DNA of 5,732 bases from Candidatus Omnitrophota bacterium (GTDB taxonomy: Bacteria > Omnitrophota > Gorgyraeia > Gorgyraeales > Gorgyraeaceae), in the NCBI GenBank assembly GCA_018817035.1, contig JAHIUV010000139.1:1-5732 (forward strand), read 5' to 3'. Position numbers and translations under genes: made by a program. Below, piece after piece: positions 5,251 to 5,732 of the stretch (its first letter is position 1; every line of letters starts with the position of its first letter). Below the pieces are notes generated by a model. That model ran no database searches. It saw only the letters and a list, made by a program, of their open reading frames with translations, and was not told where the DNA came from.

Positions 5251-5334
5251 TATTCTTCGAGCAAGCGCAGTGAGTCGAGAAGCAAGGAAAGCTAAAGTTC
5301 TCGACTCGGCGCTTTGCGCCTCGCTCGAACAATA
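5251..5334. repeat. Inverted pair of REP-like hairpins (BIME-like) between the metallo-hydrolase and xer genes
   Basis: The first element (5255-5282, minus orientation, C:G subtype) has arms CTTCGAGC and GTCGAGAAG around the loop AAGCGCAGTGA. The second (5297-5330, plus orientation, G:C subtype, tail AATA to 5334) has arms GTTCTCGAC and GCTCGAAC, with the inner stem GGCGC-TTT-GCGCC at 5308-5320. The spacer is 14 nt. GAGTCGAGAA (5272-5281) is complementary to TTCTCGACTC (5298-5307), so a larger 10-bp stem with a 16-nt loop is an alternative fold. The arrangement matches the pair at 1386-1452. The rest of 5190-5374 shows no gene or convincing promoter. Confidence 0.8.
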
Positions 5335-5374
5335 AAAACTTTAATACATGTCCCATTAACTCACCAGTTACAAA

Positions 5375-5732
5375 TTAAGCAATAAACGGGTTATTGGTCC
5401 TTTCATTTCTTATAGTCGAAGGCCGGCCGTGGCCGGGATAGATAATATAACTGTCCTCCAGGGTAAATAATTTTTCTTTTATTGAACGCGTTATATCTTC
5501 CTGTGACCCATATTCAAAATCTGTCCTGCCGACGCCTTCGCAAAAAAGAGTATCACCCGTAAAAATAACATCTTTTCCTTTGAGGCATATAGAACCCGGC
5601 GTGTGCCCGGGCGTATGTATCACTTCAAGGCTATACCTGCCTATATTCAGGATATCCCCGTCTTCCAGGAGCCTTGAAGCGGGTTTCGTCTTTAGCAAAA
5701 AACCGAACGCGCCGGAAAGATTTTTAGCCGGA
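5375..5732 (-). CDS. Metallo-beta-lactamase-fold hydrolase, glyoxalase II-like (C-terminal part)
   Basis: The reading frame stays open to the window edge (residues PAKNLSGAFGF precede the TTG at 5696-5698, which is an internal leucine codon and not a start), so the 5' part is missing. The 119 visible residues carry the second half of the MBL metal site: HTPGHTPGSICL (ligand His in GHT), FTGDTLFCEGVGRTDF (bridging Asp in GD) and YPGHGRPSTIRNE (last His in PGHG). The NPFI ending is typical of small stand-alone MBL hydrolases related to glyoxalase II. The HxHxDH motif should lie just upstream, outside the window. Substrate cannot be told: hydroxyacylglutathione hydrolase, a bacillithiol- or persulfide-related enzyme or another thioester hydrolase are possible. 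It lies upstream of xer on the same strand but is separated by 194 bp containing a repeat pair. Confidence 0.92.
   Translation of the reverse strand, partial: PAKNLSGAFGFLLKTKPASRLLEDGDILNIGRYSLEVIHTPGHTPGSICLKGKDVIFTGDTLFCEGVGRTDFEYGSQEDITRSIKEKLFTLEDSYIIYPGHGRPSTIRNERTNNPFIA

Noticed and set aside
5357..5370. Terminator after the metallo-hydrolase gene (TAACT-CACC-AGTTA)
   Set aside because: The 5-bp AT-rich stem is too weak and no T-run follows.
5190..5374. A dif site near the xer gene
   Set aside because: I looked for a 28-bp site with two inverted half-sites around a 6-8 bp centre. The hairpins here are multi-copy in the window and do not resemble dif, which is normally single-copy.
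5696..5698. TTG as the start of the metallo-hydrolase gene
   Set aside because: The frame remains open and family-like upstream to the window edge, and the first metal-binding motif must lie further 5'; the TTG is an internal leucine codon.

Overview
The window is bacterial and gene-dense, with moderate GC. Protein-coding content is ordinary housekeeping: peptide deformylase, a TPR protein, PriA helicase, a family 4 (Fe-S) uracil-DNA glycosylase, a XerC/XerD-type tyrosine recombinase and the C-terminal part of a metallo-beta-lactamase-fold hydrolase. No marker gene fixes the taxonomy. The gene content, the 4Fe-4S UDG and the general look of the proteins would suit an uncultured lineage such as Omnitrophota or a relative in or near the PVC group, but this is an impression and not a demonstrated assignment.

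Layout. Positions 1-172 hold a fragment of a hairpin repeat and a 68-bp tandem duplication that runs into the stop codon of def (minus strand, 173-700). A 49-bp divergent intergenic region follows, with a near-consensus sigma70 promoter for the TPR gene (plus strand, 750-1349); the predicted transcription start nearly coincides with the ATG. The convergent TPR/priA gap (1350-1604) is packed with copies and fragments of the same hairpin repeat. Then three genes read on the minus strand: xerC/D-like (4293-5180), udg (3617-4249) and priA (1605-3620). They look like a unit: udg and priA overlap by 4 bp, and a perfect 11-bp hairpin sits in the short xer-udg gap. Upstream of xer, 5190-5374 holds another pair of repeats, and 5375-5732 holds the end of the metallo-hydrolase gene, which enters from beyond the right edge.

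Functionally, the xer-udg-priA block covers DNA maintenance: site-specific recombination, excision of deaminated cytosine, and replication restart. In many bacteria priA is directly followed by def and fmt. Here def is still downstream on the same strand, but an oppositely oriented TPR gene and a repeat cluster lie between them.

The part worth attention is the intergenic repeat family. It is an imperfect hairpin of the form (C/G)TTCTCGAC - variable loop - GCTCGAA(G/C), followed by AATA. It has a 2-nt bulge, an outermost pair that swaps C:G for G:C between subtypes, and loops that in some copies form their own stems. Copies occur singly, in tandem, and as two inverted pairs containing one of each subtype, and they crowd against gene 3' ends. 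This resembles REP/BIME elements. No transposase is in the window, so mobilisation by a RAYT-type enzyme is only an inference.
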